In this document: one piece after another, positions 1-7,836 of the stretch
How the letters are laid out: each line of letters begins with the position of its first letter
Position numbering within the stretch: the stretch's first letter is position 1
From: Flavobacteriaceae bacterium
GTDB lineage: Bacteria; Bacteroidota; Bacteroidia; Flavobacteriales; Flavobacteriaceae
Reading direction: 5' to 3'
Assembly: GCA_019752245.1 (NCBI GenBank)
Contig: JAIEMH010000350.1
Location: forward strand, 1 to 17,413
DNA length: 17,413 bases
Position numbers and translations under genes: made by a program
The notes under the pieces: generated by a model
What the model saw: the letters and a program-made list of their open reading frames with translations, nothing else
What the model was told of the DNA's origin: nothing
The model's database searches: none

Positions 1-29
1 GCATAACATTTTTATTTTCAAAATTGTGT

Positions 30-218
30 TCAATCTCCAGTACCTGCTGCTCTGGAATTGGGAATTTCATCGTTATTAGAATTCTGATTGTCTATGGCCG
101 TCTGCAAGTCGTTAATTGCGACGACAAACGGAATGTTGGCATTATCGATTGCAGAAACTTTTGGATCTGGAGATTTTCCCCAACCGTCAAGAATCATAAG
201 TATTACTTTTTTGTTCAT
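30..218 (-). pseudogene. gpmI: 5' fragment of 2,3-bisphosphoglycerate-independent phosphoglycerate mutase, joined to foreign sequence
   Basis: The first 32 residues match the N-terminus of cofactor-independent phosphoglycerate mutase, which interconverts 3- and 2-phosphoglycerate in glycolysis. They include the VILMILDGWG block, whose Asp is a metal ligand in this family, followed by DNANIPF. After NIPFV (about position 124) the family normally continues with a NSLY-like segment and the catalytic serine near residue 60. Here the frame instead continues for about 30 unrelated residues, rich in N, D and Q, to a TGA at 30-32. The full enzyme is about 500 residues, so all catalytic parts beyond the first metal ligand are missing. 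The stretch from 33 to 122 is about 43 percent GC by my count and uses GCC, ACG, CAG and CCC codons, unlike neighbouring genes. It is either a real rearrangement or a chimeric assembly join near the sequence end. Confidence 0.75.
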
Positions 219-236
219 GATAGTATTTGTTTAATA

Positions 237-244
237 CAAAGATA
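237..244 (-). promoter_or_regulatory. -7 promoter element for gpmI
   Basis: On the minus strand this reads TATCTTTG, a perfect match to the Bacteroidota -7 consensus TAnnTTTG, 18 nt before the gpmI ATG. No TTTG is seen at the right -33 spacing. The promoter side of gpmI is therefore intact although the gene body is not. Confidence 0.55.
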
Positions 245-290
245 ATTCATTTAAAAAATGCATCTCGATAGACTTCAAATTATTTTAAAT

Positions 291-322
291 AAAAAAGTCC
301 GAATTATTACAATCGGACTTTT
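291..322 (-). terminator. Rho-independent terminator of the DUF5916 gene
   Basis: A perfect 10-bp stem, 293-302 (AAAAGTCCGA) with 313-322 (TCGGACTTTT), has a 10-nt loop. On the minus strand the hairpin runs into a T-rich tract, and it lies 24 bp past the stop codon of the gene at 346-2778. It also separates that gene from gpmI. Confidence 0.8.
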
Positions 323-345
323 AAGGAATATTTTTTGATTATTTT

Positions 346-2778
346 TTAATGTTTCAATGAATTGTAGTCAATAAAATAGCGAATACTAATTGAGAAAATA
401 TGATTAATATTTTCGTGATTTATTGAACTTTTAAAGCTGTTGTTAATGTCTCTACTAAAGCTGTTGTCTAGATTTTTAAGATTGATGTAAGAATTGTTTC
501 TGTACAATATAGAAATTTGACTTCCTGGTGCAAACCACCATGAATAAGATAAATCCATATTCCAGGTGTTTAATGTTCTGTTTCCGTTGGCATTAAAAGT
601 TAAATTATCTGTAACTGAACCATCATCTTTTAGGGTTAAAAACTGATTGTTTACAGCATAGCTCCAATAATGTCTAACAGATAAATTTAAATTCATAACA
701 TTATTTAAACTGTATTTTCCAGAAATAGTGTTTGTGTAGGTAACTCTATTTCTTCTAGTCATTATTATTTTATTTGTTGTTGTATCGTCTGCAAAATAGC
801 CTACGTTATTATTTTGTCTAAAAAAATTAAAATCATAAACTAGTGAAAATTTGTTGCTAAATCTGTATCTCGGACTTAATGAAAAGCCATAATTAACTCT
901 GTCTTTTTCATTTATGAAAGCAAAAGATGGATTGAAATCTACTGCAAATTTTCTATTGTAATTAGATGATATGTTGGCAAAAAAGTTAACAAATTCTGGT
1001 ACTTTAAGAAATTTCTTTTCATCAAAAGTTCTTGGTTCGTAGAAATCATATATTTCTAATGGTCGAATGTTAAATCCAAAGCCATAATAATCGTTTTTTT
1101 TGTTTGTAGAATTTATGTTAACATTGATGTTAGCCGCTTGAATTCGTCCTGTCCTGTTATCAAATTCTGAATATAAATTTGTGTAAAGACTAAAAGAATT
1201 AAAAGTCTTTGTAGGTTTTAAAATTCTATAACTTGCATTTCCATACAAAGCATGATAGTGTGCTTGAAAATTAATTCCCAAATCGTTGTTGTCGAAATAT
1301 TTACTTACATATTGTCCGCCTAACCCATAACGATAATTACCACTAGTTTCTTGAAGATTATAGGATGTATTTATGCCTTTTCTGTCTTCAAAAGTTTTAT
1401 ATTCGTTTATGTAGCTGTACTTGAAATCACCATTCATATTGTAGGTGTTTTTCTTGGTGTTTAAATCAAAAACAAGTGCCGATACATTAGCGTCTCTAAA
1501 ATAGCCATTTCTGGTGACATTGGTGTTTATAAACGAAACAGATGAATTTTTTCTAAAACGTTGATCAAGAACAAAAACATTAAAATTAGCTAAAGGTTCT
1601 ACAACTTCTTGTCGAGTTTCTCCTGTTGTTGTGTTTTTTATATCTGCAAAAGTTTTTTTAGTAACAGCGTTTAGAAATCCTATTCCCAATCCGCTTTTGG
1701 TTCTTCCAGAGATTTTTAGAGCATTTAATAAATTTACATTACTTGGATATTTTACAACTTCTTCATCAGAATTTGTTTCAGGATAAGTAGATGGACTACC
1801 GCCAATTCTTCTAGAATAAACTAAATTACCTTTGCTAAATAATTCGGTTCCTTCGGTAAAAAAAGGTCTGTTTTCACTAAATTGTTGTTCGAATGGGCCA
1901 AGGTTTAATTCTACTTTGTCAAATGCGGTTTGGCCAAAATCAGGAACAAGAATTGCATCAAGGGTAAATGCATCATTGATTCCATATTTTATGTCTAAGC
2001 CGCCTTTAAGTTCTCCTTTAGTTTGTGCCTCATTGCTATTTAGATAGAAAGAAGAATAAGGAATTAGAAATAATCGGGTAGGAGTTTTAATGTTTTCAAT
2101 TCCTTCTAATATTCCAGCTTGATTGGCTTCTGAACCAATTTTATTGTCGATTAAATTCCAAGTAAATTGCTGTCTGTCTCGCATTATTTCTCGGTAGAAA
2201 TTTAAACCCCAAGTTTGTTTGTTTTCTGAAGAAAAACGTAAGGCTGCGTATGGAATTTTCATTTCTACTGTCCAGCCAAAATCGGTAATTTCTGTATGAC
2301 TGTCCCAAATTGCATTCCATGATGAATCTTCACCATTAGAATCGGTATATAAAACATCAGCTTGAACTCCTGCTGCACTTACAAAAAATCTAAATTCTTG
2401 TTGTCCATCATTATATCCGTTCAAAAAAACTCCAAAATGATCGGCTGTTGCAAAATTGTCTCTTGTGGTTAGTTCCTTTCTAATTTTAGTTGGTTCATTA
2501 TCAAATAAAGTTGCTGCAATGTAGATTGCGTCATTGTTGTAAACAACTTTTATTTCAGATTTTCTTTCTTTTAATTCAGGTTTTCCATTATCTGGGGAAA
2601 TCATTATAAAGTCTGTTGCAACAGCAGCATTTTTCCATATTTCTTCATTGAGTTTTCCGTCAATTGAAATTTTTTCATCACTAAATTTTGTTTGTAATGA
2701 TTTTTTTGAAACTTGTGAAAACCCAATGTATGATAGTAACGAGAAGGCAAGCGTTATTATTTGATTTTGTTTAATCAT
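346..2778 (-). CDS. DUF5916 outer-membrane protein with CBM9-like N-terminal domain
   Basis: An 810-residue exported protein. Residues 1-21 form a signal peptide (hydrophobic core, then GFSQ). Residues about 28-225 resemble the carbohydrate-binding family 9-like/DOMON fold found in this family, with ISIDGKLNEEIW near the start and the later segments FGVFLNGYNDGQQEF and WTVEMKIPYAALRF. The rest matches the DUF5916 type: AFTLDAILVPDFGQ, FSENRPFFTEGTELF and YSRRIGG, then many alternating aromatic and polar strands as in a beta-barrel, ending in an aromatic-rich segment (ISIRYFIDYN). It probably sits in the outer membrane. The substrate and function are unknown, and sugar binding should not be assumed from the fold alone. 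It has its own promoter and terminator and is divergent from the L,D-transpeptidase gene at 3041. Length is normal for the family and no defect was seen. Confidence 0.85.
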   Translation of the reverse strand: MIKQNQIITLAFSLLSYIGFSQVSKKSLQTKFSDEKISIDGKLNEEIWKNAAVATDFIMISPDNGKPELKERKSEIKVVYNNDAIYIAATLFDNEPTKIRKELTTRDNFATADHFGVFLNGYNDGQQEFRFFVSAAGVQADVLYTDSNGEDSSWNAIWDSHTEITDFGWTVEMKIPYAALRFSSENKQTWGLNFYREIMRDRQQFTWNLIDNKIGSEANQAGILEGIENIKTPTRLFLIPYSSFYLNSNEAQTKGELKGGLDIKYGINDAFTLDAILVPDFGQTAFDKVELNLGPFEQQFSENRPFFTEGTELFSKGNLVYSRRIGGSPSTYPETNSDEEVVKYPSNVNLLNALKISGRTKSGLGIGFLNAVTKKTFADIKNTTTGETRQEVVEPLANFNVFVLDQRFRKNSSVSFINTNVTRNGYFRDANVSALVFDLNTKKNTYNMNGDFKYSYINEYKTFEDRKGINTSYNLQETSGNYRYGLGGQYVSKYFDNNDLGINFQAHYHALYGNASYRILKPTKTFNSFSLYTNLYSEFDNRTGRIQAANINVNINSTNKKNDYYGFGFNIRPLEIYDFYEPRTFDEKKFLKVPEFVNFFANISSNYNRKFAVDFNPSFAFINEKDRVNYGFSLSPRYRFSNKFSLVYDFNFFRQNNNVGYFADDTTTNKIIMTRRNRVTYTNTISGKYSLNNVMNLNLSVRHYWSYAVNNQFLTLKDDGSVTDNLTFNANGNRTLNTWNMDLSYSWWFAPGSQISILYRNNSYINLKNLDNSFSRDINNSFKSSINHENINHIFSISIRYFIDYNSLKH

Positions 2779-2797
2779 TGATTGATTGTTTGTTACG

Positions 2798-2828
2798 CAA
2801 AGATAAATTTTATAAACTAAAACACAAA
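2798..2828 (-). promoter_or_regulatory. Promoter of the DUF5916 gene
   Basis: On the minus strand TTTG (2825-2828), a 19-nt spacer and TATCTTTG (2798-2805) match the Bacteroidota -33/-7 consensus. The -7 element lies 19 nt before the ATG. This is the best complete promoter in the window. Confidence 0.75.
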
Positions 2829-2971
2829 ATTAATTGTAATAGTATTCTCACGAAGATATTTTTTTAATATAATTTTAAGTTAAAAAGTAAGAAAAATAAT
2901 ATACAAAAACAGTTAAAATGTATTATATCGATAAAAAACGCACTATTATCGATGTTTTTTGTTGAAAAAAA

Positions 2972-3002
2972 TTGACTTAGCGAGTTTCGTTTTCTATATT
3001 TG
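2972..3002 (+). promoter_or_regulatory. Promoter of the YkuD_2 L,D-transpeptidase gene
   Basis: TTG (2972-2974), a 20-nt spacer and TATATTTG (2995-3002) fit the Bacteroidota consensus and leave a 38-nt leader before the ATG at 3041. Just upstream, two ATCGAT palindromes (2927-2932 and 2948-2953) and a weak A/T-only inverted repeat (2933-2939 with 2954-2960) could be operator sites for this divergent region, but nothing proves it. Confidence 0.65.
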
Positions 3003-3040
3003 TAATCCCAAGTCTACCATAAATTAACCCATTGATTTAA

Positions 3041-3766
3041 ATGAAATTATACAAAATAGCATATGTAACCTTGATTGGATTGGTATCGTTGGTTTCAAAT
3101 CCAATTACAAAAGTTACTGATAAACCAATAATAAAAGTTCAACCCCAGAATTATGCTTTGGTAAATTATTCTAAAAAAGTTGAAGTTTTATATAATTCTT
3201 TAGATTCAAATAATTTTAGACTTCCAAAATTAGAAAGTTTTACAAAAGCTTTAGAAGGATTTTATTTGCTTAGAGAAAAAGGTGTTGTTCAAAAAGATTT
3301 ATTGACCATTGTAGATTTTAGCCTGAGTTCTAGAGAAAAAAGACTTTGGGTTATTGATATGAATTTGAATAAAATCTTATTCAATTCATTAGTTGCCCAC
3401 GGAAAAAATTCTGGTGATGATTATGCTAATGATTTTTCTAACAAAAAAGAATCCAATAAGAGTAGTTTAGGTTTTTTTGCAACTGGCGAAGTTTATAATG
3501 GTAAGCATGGAATGTCTTTAAAGCTTGATGGTTTAGAGAAAGGTGTTAACGATAACGCGAGACAAAGAGATGTTGTGGTTCATGGCGCTACATATGTCTC
3601 TAATGTGTTTTTAAAAAATCATAGCAGATTGGGGAGAAGTCAAGGTTGTCCAGCAATTCCAGTTGAATTAAGTAAAAAAATTATACAAACTATTAAGGAT
3701 AAATCGTGTTTGTTTATTTATCATCCATCAATAAACTACGTAGAAATTTCTAAATTAGTATCTTAG
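3041..3766 (+). CDS. YkuD_2-family murein L,D-transpeptidase
   Basis: A 241-residue protein with an N-terminal hydrophobic segment (residues about 4-20) that acts as export signal or anchor. The catalytic domain covers residues about 85-235: FSLSSREKRLWVIDM, LVAHGKNSG, SSLGFFATGEVYNGKHG, and the active site DVVVHGA (His181) with GRSQGCPAIP (Cys203). This His/Cys pair and the SxGCPA form mark the YkuD_2 branch. The family is assigned to L,D-transpeptidation in the periplasm, making 3-3 crosslinks or attaching proteins to peptidoglycan, but the acceptor here is unknown. The gene is transcribed alone from its own promoter. Its last 12 bases (3755-3766) overlap the end of the opposing YcbB-type gene, so two enzymes of related chemistry sit tail to tail. 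Confidence 0.88.
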   Translation: MKLYKIAYVTLIGLVSLVSNPITKVTDKPIIKVQPQNYALVNYSKKVEVLYNSLDSNNFRLPKLESFTKALEGFYLLREKGVVQKDLLTIVDFSLSSREKRLWVIDMNLNKILFNSLVAHGKNSGDDYANDFSNKKESNKSSLGFFATGEVYNGKHGMSLKLDGLEKGVNDNARQRDVVVHGATYVSNVFLKNHSRLGRSQGCPAIPVELSKKIIQTIKDKSCLFIYHPSINYVEISKLVS

Positions 3767-5458
3767 TTTAGAGTATAAATTAGAATCTAAACAGTAAATA
3801 TCCTCTCTAAAATTTAGTATTCCATTGGTTTCCCATGCGGTCCAATACAGTTGATGAATGTAGATTTCATCTGTTACTTTTATAACTATTGTTTTTAATT
3901 CTGGTTTTGCAAACACTTTTTTCTCAATTACTAAATCTGGATTTTTAGCTAAAAGTTTGGCGTTTTTTTTGTCAATTTCAATTTGCTTTTTTCTCTGTAA
4001 TTTCAAATAATATTTAATGTCTGTTGTATCTTTAATTCTTTTTAACGACCATTTTGTAGTATCATTTATAATGTATGCAGCCATTTCTAGTGGTTTTTCT
4101 AGTCTAACACAGCCCGAACTCAAAGATCGATAGGAAAAAGAAAAGAAATCTCTATGATTAGTATCGTGAAGATAAACTGAATATTTATTAGGGAAATTAA
4201 TTTTCATAGATCCCAAGGAATTGTTTCTACTAGGGTTTTGGACATATTTATACTTGTTGGCGTCTTCCTTAGTCCAAGTCCAAGGATTTACTTCATTGTT
4301 TTTTCTGTCTAATATTATCAAACCTTTTTTTCTAAAAATGCCTTTATTTTTCTCAGCTTCAGGATAAATGTCTTCTTTTAAAATAGTTGGAGGAACCGTC
4401 CAGTTTGGATTTAAATTTATATTGGAAACTTTAGATTCTAAAACTGGTGTTCTTCTTGTTTCTTTACCAACAACAACTTTTTGAATTTGGGTAGTGTCAT
4501 TTTCTTTAACGGCAACTATGCTGTAATCTGGAATATTAATTAGTAAATAGTGTTTTCCAAAATCGTGTGCAAACCAGCGCCAACGTTCCATATTAACCAC
4601 AATTTGTTCTATCCTTTGATTTCTAGAATAGTTTAATGCTTCTATAGTGCTTCTTCCAATAACTGCGTCAGGTTTTAAGCCATGTCTAGCTTGAAAAGTC
4701 TTCATTGCATCTTGAGTTTTTTTATCGTAAATCGTAGAGAACAATGTGTCTTTTTCTTTCATATCGTTCCAATACATCAGTCTTTTTTTGATTATTGGAA
4801 TATAAATGTTTTTTTTATTGGGAACAATTCGTTGTTTCAAATCAATTAGTGCAAACGTCGTTTCTTCGGGAAATTGGTGCAATAATTTAAGGCACGATTT
4901 TAGTTTTTTGTAAACAATATGCTGTGGCTTGCAATCTTCAATTGAGTTTTTGAAATTATTATTGTCAATACAGTCAAATAGTATTTTGTTTACATCAATA
5001 GTTTTTTCTTCCAAATCCCAATCTTTGTATAGATTTTTAGGATTTAATTTTCCTTTGCTAATGTGGTTGATGTATAATTGTGCGCTATTAGTAAGCAGTA
5101 AATCATATTTTACAATACTGGAATCGGGTAGTTGTTCAAATTTTTCTTCTAATGATTTTAGAGTGTTGTAATTATAGTCTTTTGTTTGTAAACATTCATT
5201 TTCGGCATTGGAAATTTCTTCAATAATAAAATCACGATTGTCTTTAGAATTCCAAGCGGTTTCATATTTGTATTTCTTGTAAAATGCCTTAAATGCTTCG
5301 TCCTTAGAAGTATTTATTAAAGTAGAGTCAATTTTAATTTTATCATTTCCAAAAACAGAAAAGTCAATAAAAGACGCTTTTGCAGAAGAATCATTTGTGG
5401 TAGTTCTTTTGCAACTTGAAAAAAAGACAATAAAAAGTAATAAGTAAAATTTATTCAT
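3755..5458 (-). CDS. YcbB/LdtD-like L,D-transpeptidase lipoprotein
   Basis: A periplasmic peptidoglycan crosslinking enzyme of the YcbB type. From the ATG at 5458 it has 567 residues. A GTG at 5464 adds two residues and overlaps the upstream stop, but the ATG gives a cleaner lipoprotein signal, MNKFYLLLFIVFFSSC, with the lipobox cysteine at residue 16. Domains in order: an N-terminal scaffold domain (about 50-235), a peptidoglycan-binding helix bundle (about 243-276, TQDAMKTFQARHGLKPDAVIG), and the YkuD catalytic domain (about 302-465) with YLHDT (His431) and SLSSGCVRL (Cys450). A charged C-terminal extension of about 100 residues follows. Length and order match the family. The GNAT gene lies 5 bp upstream on the same strand, so the two are probably co-transcribed. 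No terminator is visible at the 3' end, which overlaps the opposing transpeptidase gene. Confidence 0.9.
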   Translation of the reverse strand: MNKFYLLLFIVFFSSCKRTTTNDSSAKASFIDFSVFGNDKIKIDSTLINTSKDEAFKAFYKKYKYETAWNSKDNRDFIIEEISNAENECLQTKDYNYNTLKSLEEKFEQLPDSSIVKYDLLLTNSAQLYINHISKGKLNPKNLYKDWDLEEKTIDVNKILFDCIDNNNFKNSIEDCKPQHIVYKKLKSCLKLLHQFPEETTFALIDLKQRIVPNKKNIYIPIIKKRLMYWNDMKEKDTLFSTIYDKKTQDAMKTFQARHGLKPDAVIGRSTIEALNYSRNQRIEQIVVNMERWRWFAHDFGKHYLLINIPDYSIVAVKENDTTQIQKVVVGKETRRTPVLESKVSNINLNPNWTVPPTILKEDIYPEAEKNKGIFRKKGLIILDRKNNEVNPWTWTKEDANKYKYVQNPSRNNSLGSMKINFPNKYSVYLHDTNHRDFFSFSYRSLSSGCVRLEKPLEMAAYIINDTTKWSLKRIKDTTDIKYYLKLQRKKQIEIDKKNAKLLAKNPDLVIEKKVFAKPELKTIVIKVTDEIYIHQLYWTAWETNGILNFREDIYCLDSNLYSKLRY

Positions 5459-5463
5459 AGGCA

Positions 5464-5904
5464 CTAGCCAATTTCTTTTTTCATTAAATAATGTAATCCA
5501 ATATCAGCTATAGAAAATGGATTTCCAATTTTGTTATAACCTAATTTCTCATAAAACGGAACTGCATTTTCGCGAGCATTAAACCAAATCGTGATGCTTT
5601 TTTGATTATTAAAGAACGTTTCACAATGCTTAACTAAATCTTCACCGAATCCTTTTCTTTGAAATTCTGGCAATACAGCCATTCCTCTTATTTGGAATTG
5701 ATTTTTAGTATTAAAAATAGTGTTTTTATTTTTAAATAACGACACAACTCCTATTAAATTTTCATCAACAAATATTCCAAAATGATTAGTAGTAGGCAAA
5801 TCATCGCCATCAAACTTACAGCTTTCTATAGGTTTTCCTTCTCTTAAAACTGGATGTCTGACGGAAAAAGTAGTAATAAAACTAATATTTTGTATTTTTT
5901 TCAT
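5464..5904 (-). CDS. GNAT-family N-acetyltransferase
   Basis: A 146-residue cytosolic acyltransferase of the GCN5-related (GNAT) fold, expected to move an acetyl group from acetyl-CoA to an amine. The substrate cannot be told. The core is visible: FGIFVDENLIGVVSLF (about 42-57), motif A IRGMAVLPEFQRKGFGEDLV (72-91) with the acetyl-CoA loop QRKGFG at 82-87, then WFNARENAVPFYEKLGY (107-123), which is motif B. The ATG at 5904 is preferred over a GTG at 5916 because the likely -7 element ends at 5919, which would place the transcript start near 5911, inside the longer version. It is followed at 5 bp by the YcbB-type transpeptidase, but nothing in its sequence points to peptidoglycan. Confidence 0.85.
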   Translation of the reverse strand: MKKIQNISFITTFSVRHPVLREGKPIESCKFDGDDLPTTNHFGIFVDENLIGVVSLFKNKNTIFNTKNQFQIRGMAVLPEFQRKGFGEDLVKHCETFFNNQKSITIWFNARENAVPFYEKLGYNKIGNPFSIADIGLHYLMKKEIG

Positions 5905-5918
5905 AAAATTTTTCACTG

Positions 5919-5926
5919 CAAAGAAA
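5919..5926 (-). promoter_or_regulatory. Likely -7 element of the GNAT/L,D-transpeptidase operon
   Basis: Minus strand reads TTTCTTTG, one mismatch from TAnnTTTG, 14 nt before the ATG at 5904. No -33 match is seen. It helps decide the start codon. Confidence 0.35.
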
Positions 5927-6009
5927 CAGATAACAATTTAATAATAAAACTTTTACAAGGATATATATTTGTAGAATTATTTCTAGGCAAAAAATTTTTC
6001 AAAAAAAAC

Positions 6010-6041
6010 TTGCATCAAAAGAAACAATTGTTTTATATTTG
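6010..6041 (+). promoter_or_regulatory. Promoter of tRNA-Gly
   Basis: TTG (6010-6012), a 21-nt spacer and TATATTTG (6034-6041) match the Bacteroidota consensus. The tRNA begins 12 nt after the -7 element. Confidence 0.7.
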
Positions 6042-6052
6042 CACTCACAAAA

Positions 6053-6125
<73 letters not shown>

Positions 6126-6130
6126 CTGCT

Positions 6131-6160
6131 AAAACCCGAATCTAACGATTCGGGTTTTTT
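6131..6160 (+). terminator. Rho-independent terminator after tRNA-Gly, possibly bidirectional
   Basis: A perfect 12-bp stem, 6131-6142 (AAAACCCGAATC) with 6147-6158 (GATTCGGGTTTT), has a TAAC loop and is followed on the plus strand by T-rich sequence. It begins 6 nt after the tRNA. It lies 9 bp past the pepE stop on the opposite strand and may also end pepE, although the minus-strand T tract lies only within the stem. Confidence 0.85.
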
Positions 6161-6168
6161 GTTTTTAA

Positions 6169-6879
6169 CTAGTTTTCTAAAAAACTAAAATCAGTTTCTG
6201 GATTTAGTTCTTCTGGATTTAAATTTTGTCTAAACAATCTTGCGGTTAAAGTTCCTTTCAAAATTATTTTATTTCCTTTAACATCTAGCCAACTTCCTTC
6301 ACGCAAACCAAGAACTGCGGTTGTATTAAAGGCATGAAATTCTTTAATTCTAGTTTCGCGAGTTTCTCCCATGTGTTTGCTTTGTATATCGGTATCCAAA
6401 TAATGTGGATTCAAATTAAATGGAATCACTCCAAGAGTTGTAAAACTTGGTGGATAAATTATGGGCATATCATTTGTAGTTTGCATAGATATTCCAGTAA
6501 TGTTACTTCCAGCACTTGTACCAAGGTAAGGTGTTCCATTGGTAATGACTTCAGACAAAACTTCCATAACATTGTTTTCATACAATTGCGTTACTAACAG
6601 AAAAGTATTTCCGCCACCAGTAAAAATTCCTTCCGCGTTTTTAATTCCTTCATTTGGATTTTTAAAAGTATGTAATCCTATTACTTTTTTATTGATTTTG
6701 GCAAAAGTAGTTTGAACTTTTTCTGTATATTCATCATGAGATATTCCGCCCGGACGAGCATAAGGTATAAAAAGTAAGGTTTTACAATTTTCAAAATGAC
6801 GTTCTAAAGTAGGTAATAAATAGTCTAAGTATTCACCTCCGTGAAGTGTAGATGTACTTGCAATGATTAGATTTTTCAT
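6169..6879 (-). CDS. pepE: Dipeptidase E (alpha-aspartyl dipeptidase, peptidase family S51)
   Basis: A 236-residue cytosolic serine peptidase that in characterised members hydrolyses dipeptides with N-terminal aspartate. Visible motifs: STLHGGEYLDY near the N-terminus, FTGGGNTFLL (86-95), GTSAGSN (120-126) with nucleophile Ser122, Asp137 in TNDMPI, and NPHYLD with His159. The Ser-Asp-His spacing (122, 137, 159) is the same as Ser120, Asp135, His157 of Salmonella PepE, as I recall it, so the triad looks intact. There is no signal peptide. Length is typical. The gene stands alone, between the tRNA-Gly terminator and a divergent cluster of exported proteins, and its function is peptide turnover. 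Confidence 0.93.
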   Translation of the reverse strand: MKNLIIASTSTLHGGEYLDYLLPTLERHFENCKTLLFIPYARPGGISHDEYTEKVQTTFAKINKKVIGLHTFKNPNEGIKNAEGIFTGGGNTFLLVTQLYENNVMEVLSEVITNGTPYLGTSAGSNITGISMQTTNDMPIIYPPSFTTLGVIPFNLNPHYLDTDIQSKHMGETRETRIKEFHAFNTTAVLGLREGSWLDVKGNKIILKGTLTARLFRQNLNPEELNPETDFSFLEN

Positions 6880-6897
6880 CGGTTATTTAATTTTCAT

Positions 6898-6905
6898 CAA
6901 ATTTA
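6898..6905 (-). promoter_or_regulatory. -7 element of pepE
   Basis: Minus strand TAAATTTG, a perfect TAnnTTTG match, ends 18 nt before the pepE ATG. The -33 side shows no clear TTTG. Confidence 0.5.
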
Positions 6906-6994
6906 CAAATTAATAATTAACATAAATTTACAATTGCATTGGCTAATTTTTTGGAGTACTTTCAAATACTTTTACCTCGATAAAAGAACCTCAA

Positions 6995-7002
6995 TAGCTT
7001 TG
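6995..7002 (+). promoter_or_regulatory. Possible -7 element overlapping the first start candidate of the exported-protein cluster
   Basis: TAGCTTTG matches TAnnTTTG exactly, and its last three bases are the TTG codon at 7000. If it is used, transcription starts near 7007-7010 and the TTG cannot be the start codon. No -33 TTTG is seen, so chance is possible. Confidence 0.35.
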
Positions 7003-7752
7003 CAAAAAATTAAAATCTTTTCTGTATTCCTTTTTCTTACTAACCTTTTACATGGTCAAGGAACTATTGCGCCCAAAATAATAAACGGAAAAGTAACAGC
7101 AAATCACAATGAGCTTGAAGGTATTTACATCATCAACCTAAAATCAGAAAAAACAACCTTGACAGAAAGAGGCGGTTATTTTTCTATAAAAGCTAATGTT
7201 GGCGATACTTTAATGTTTACCTCTATTCAATTTAAGAGTTTAAAAGTTGAAGTTAAAGAGAAAGATTTTGGTGAAGATCTTTTGTTTGTAAAAATGGAAA
7301 CTTTAGTAAGATTGCTAGATGAGGTAAGAATTAATGAATATAAAAATATTAATGCAGTTTCTCTAGGAATTATTCCTGCAAATACAAAACATTATACTCC
7401 GGCAGAACGAAAACTAAAAACCGCTTCCGATGCAGATGCCCAATTTGGCACGAATACTTCTGTAGGTTTAGACCCATTATTTAATTGGCTTTCTGGACGA
7501 ACAGCAATGCTTAAAAAAGAAGTAGAAGTTGAGAAAAAAGAAACGATGCTAGATAAAATTAATGATTTATTTGGTGAAAAATATTTTGTAGAAACATTAA
7601 AAATTCCAGAAGAATACATTAAAGGATTTCAATTTTATGTTGTTGAAGATTTAAAATTTACCGAAGCGATAAATGCCAAAAATAAAACAATGGCAACTTT
7701 TATAATGAATGAATTGGCGGTTAAATATAAAGAGTTGTTGGCAACTAAATAA
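7000..7752 (+). CDS. Exported CarboxypepD_reg-like protein, paralogue 1 of 3 (start unclear)
   Basis: About 250 residues from TTG 7000. A hydrophobic signal (KIKIFSVFLFLTNLLHGQG) leads to a beta-sandwich of the CarboxypepD_reg-like type (about 26-112): IINGKVTANHNELEGIYIINL, GGYFSIKANVGDTLMFTSIQF, closing with LLDEVRI. In SusC/TonB receptors this domain precedes a plug and barrel, but here neither follows. Instead there is a linker (about 115-185) and a C-terminal helical module (about 190-245, KYFVETLKIPEEYIKGFQFY and MATFIMNELAVKYKELL) shared with the next two genes. There is no ATG between the upstream stop and the signal peptide: a TTG at 6934 adds a poor N-terminus, TTG 7000 is workable, and ATT 7009 would give the neatest signal. 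Probably periplasmic or envelope-associated. Function is unknown. Confidence 0.7.
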   Translation: MQKIKIFSVFLFLTNLLHGQGTIAPKIINGKVTANHNELEGIYIINLKSEKTTLTERGGYFSIKANVGDTLMFTSIQFKSLKVEVKEKDFGEDLLFVKMETLVRLLDEVRINEYKNINAVSLGIIPANTKHYTPAERKLKTASDADAQFGTNTSVGLDPLFNWLSGRTAMLKKEVEVEKKETMLDKINDLFGEKYFVETLKIPEEYIKGFQFYVVEDLKFTEAINAKNKTMATFIMNELAVKYKELLATK

Positions 7753-7836
7753 TTTTTTTAAAAATTATGATAATTATAAGATTTTAAAAGTTTTTAATGG
7801 AGTAAATTTATAGGTATATCTTAAACGTTATTTTTT

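Noticed and set aside
2926..2960. Inverted repeat with two ATCGAT palindromes in the divergent region before the YkuD_2 gene
   Set aside because: The pairing arm is A/T apart from one G-C pair and the loop is 14 nt, so a terminator or firm operator cannot be supported. Mentioned only as a weak possibility.
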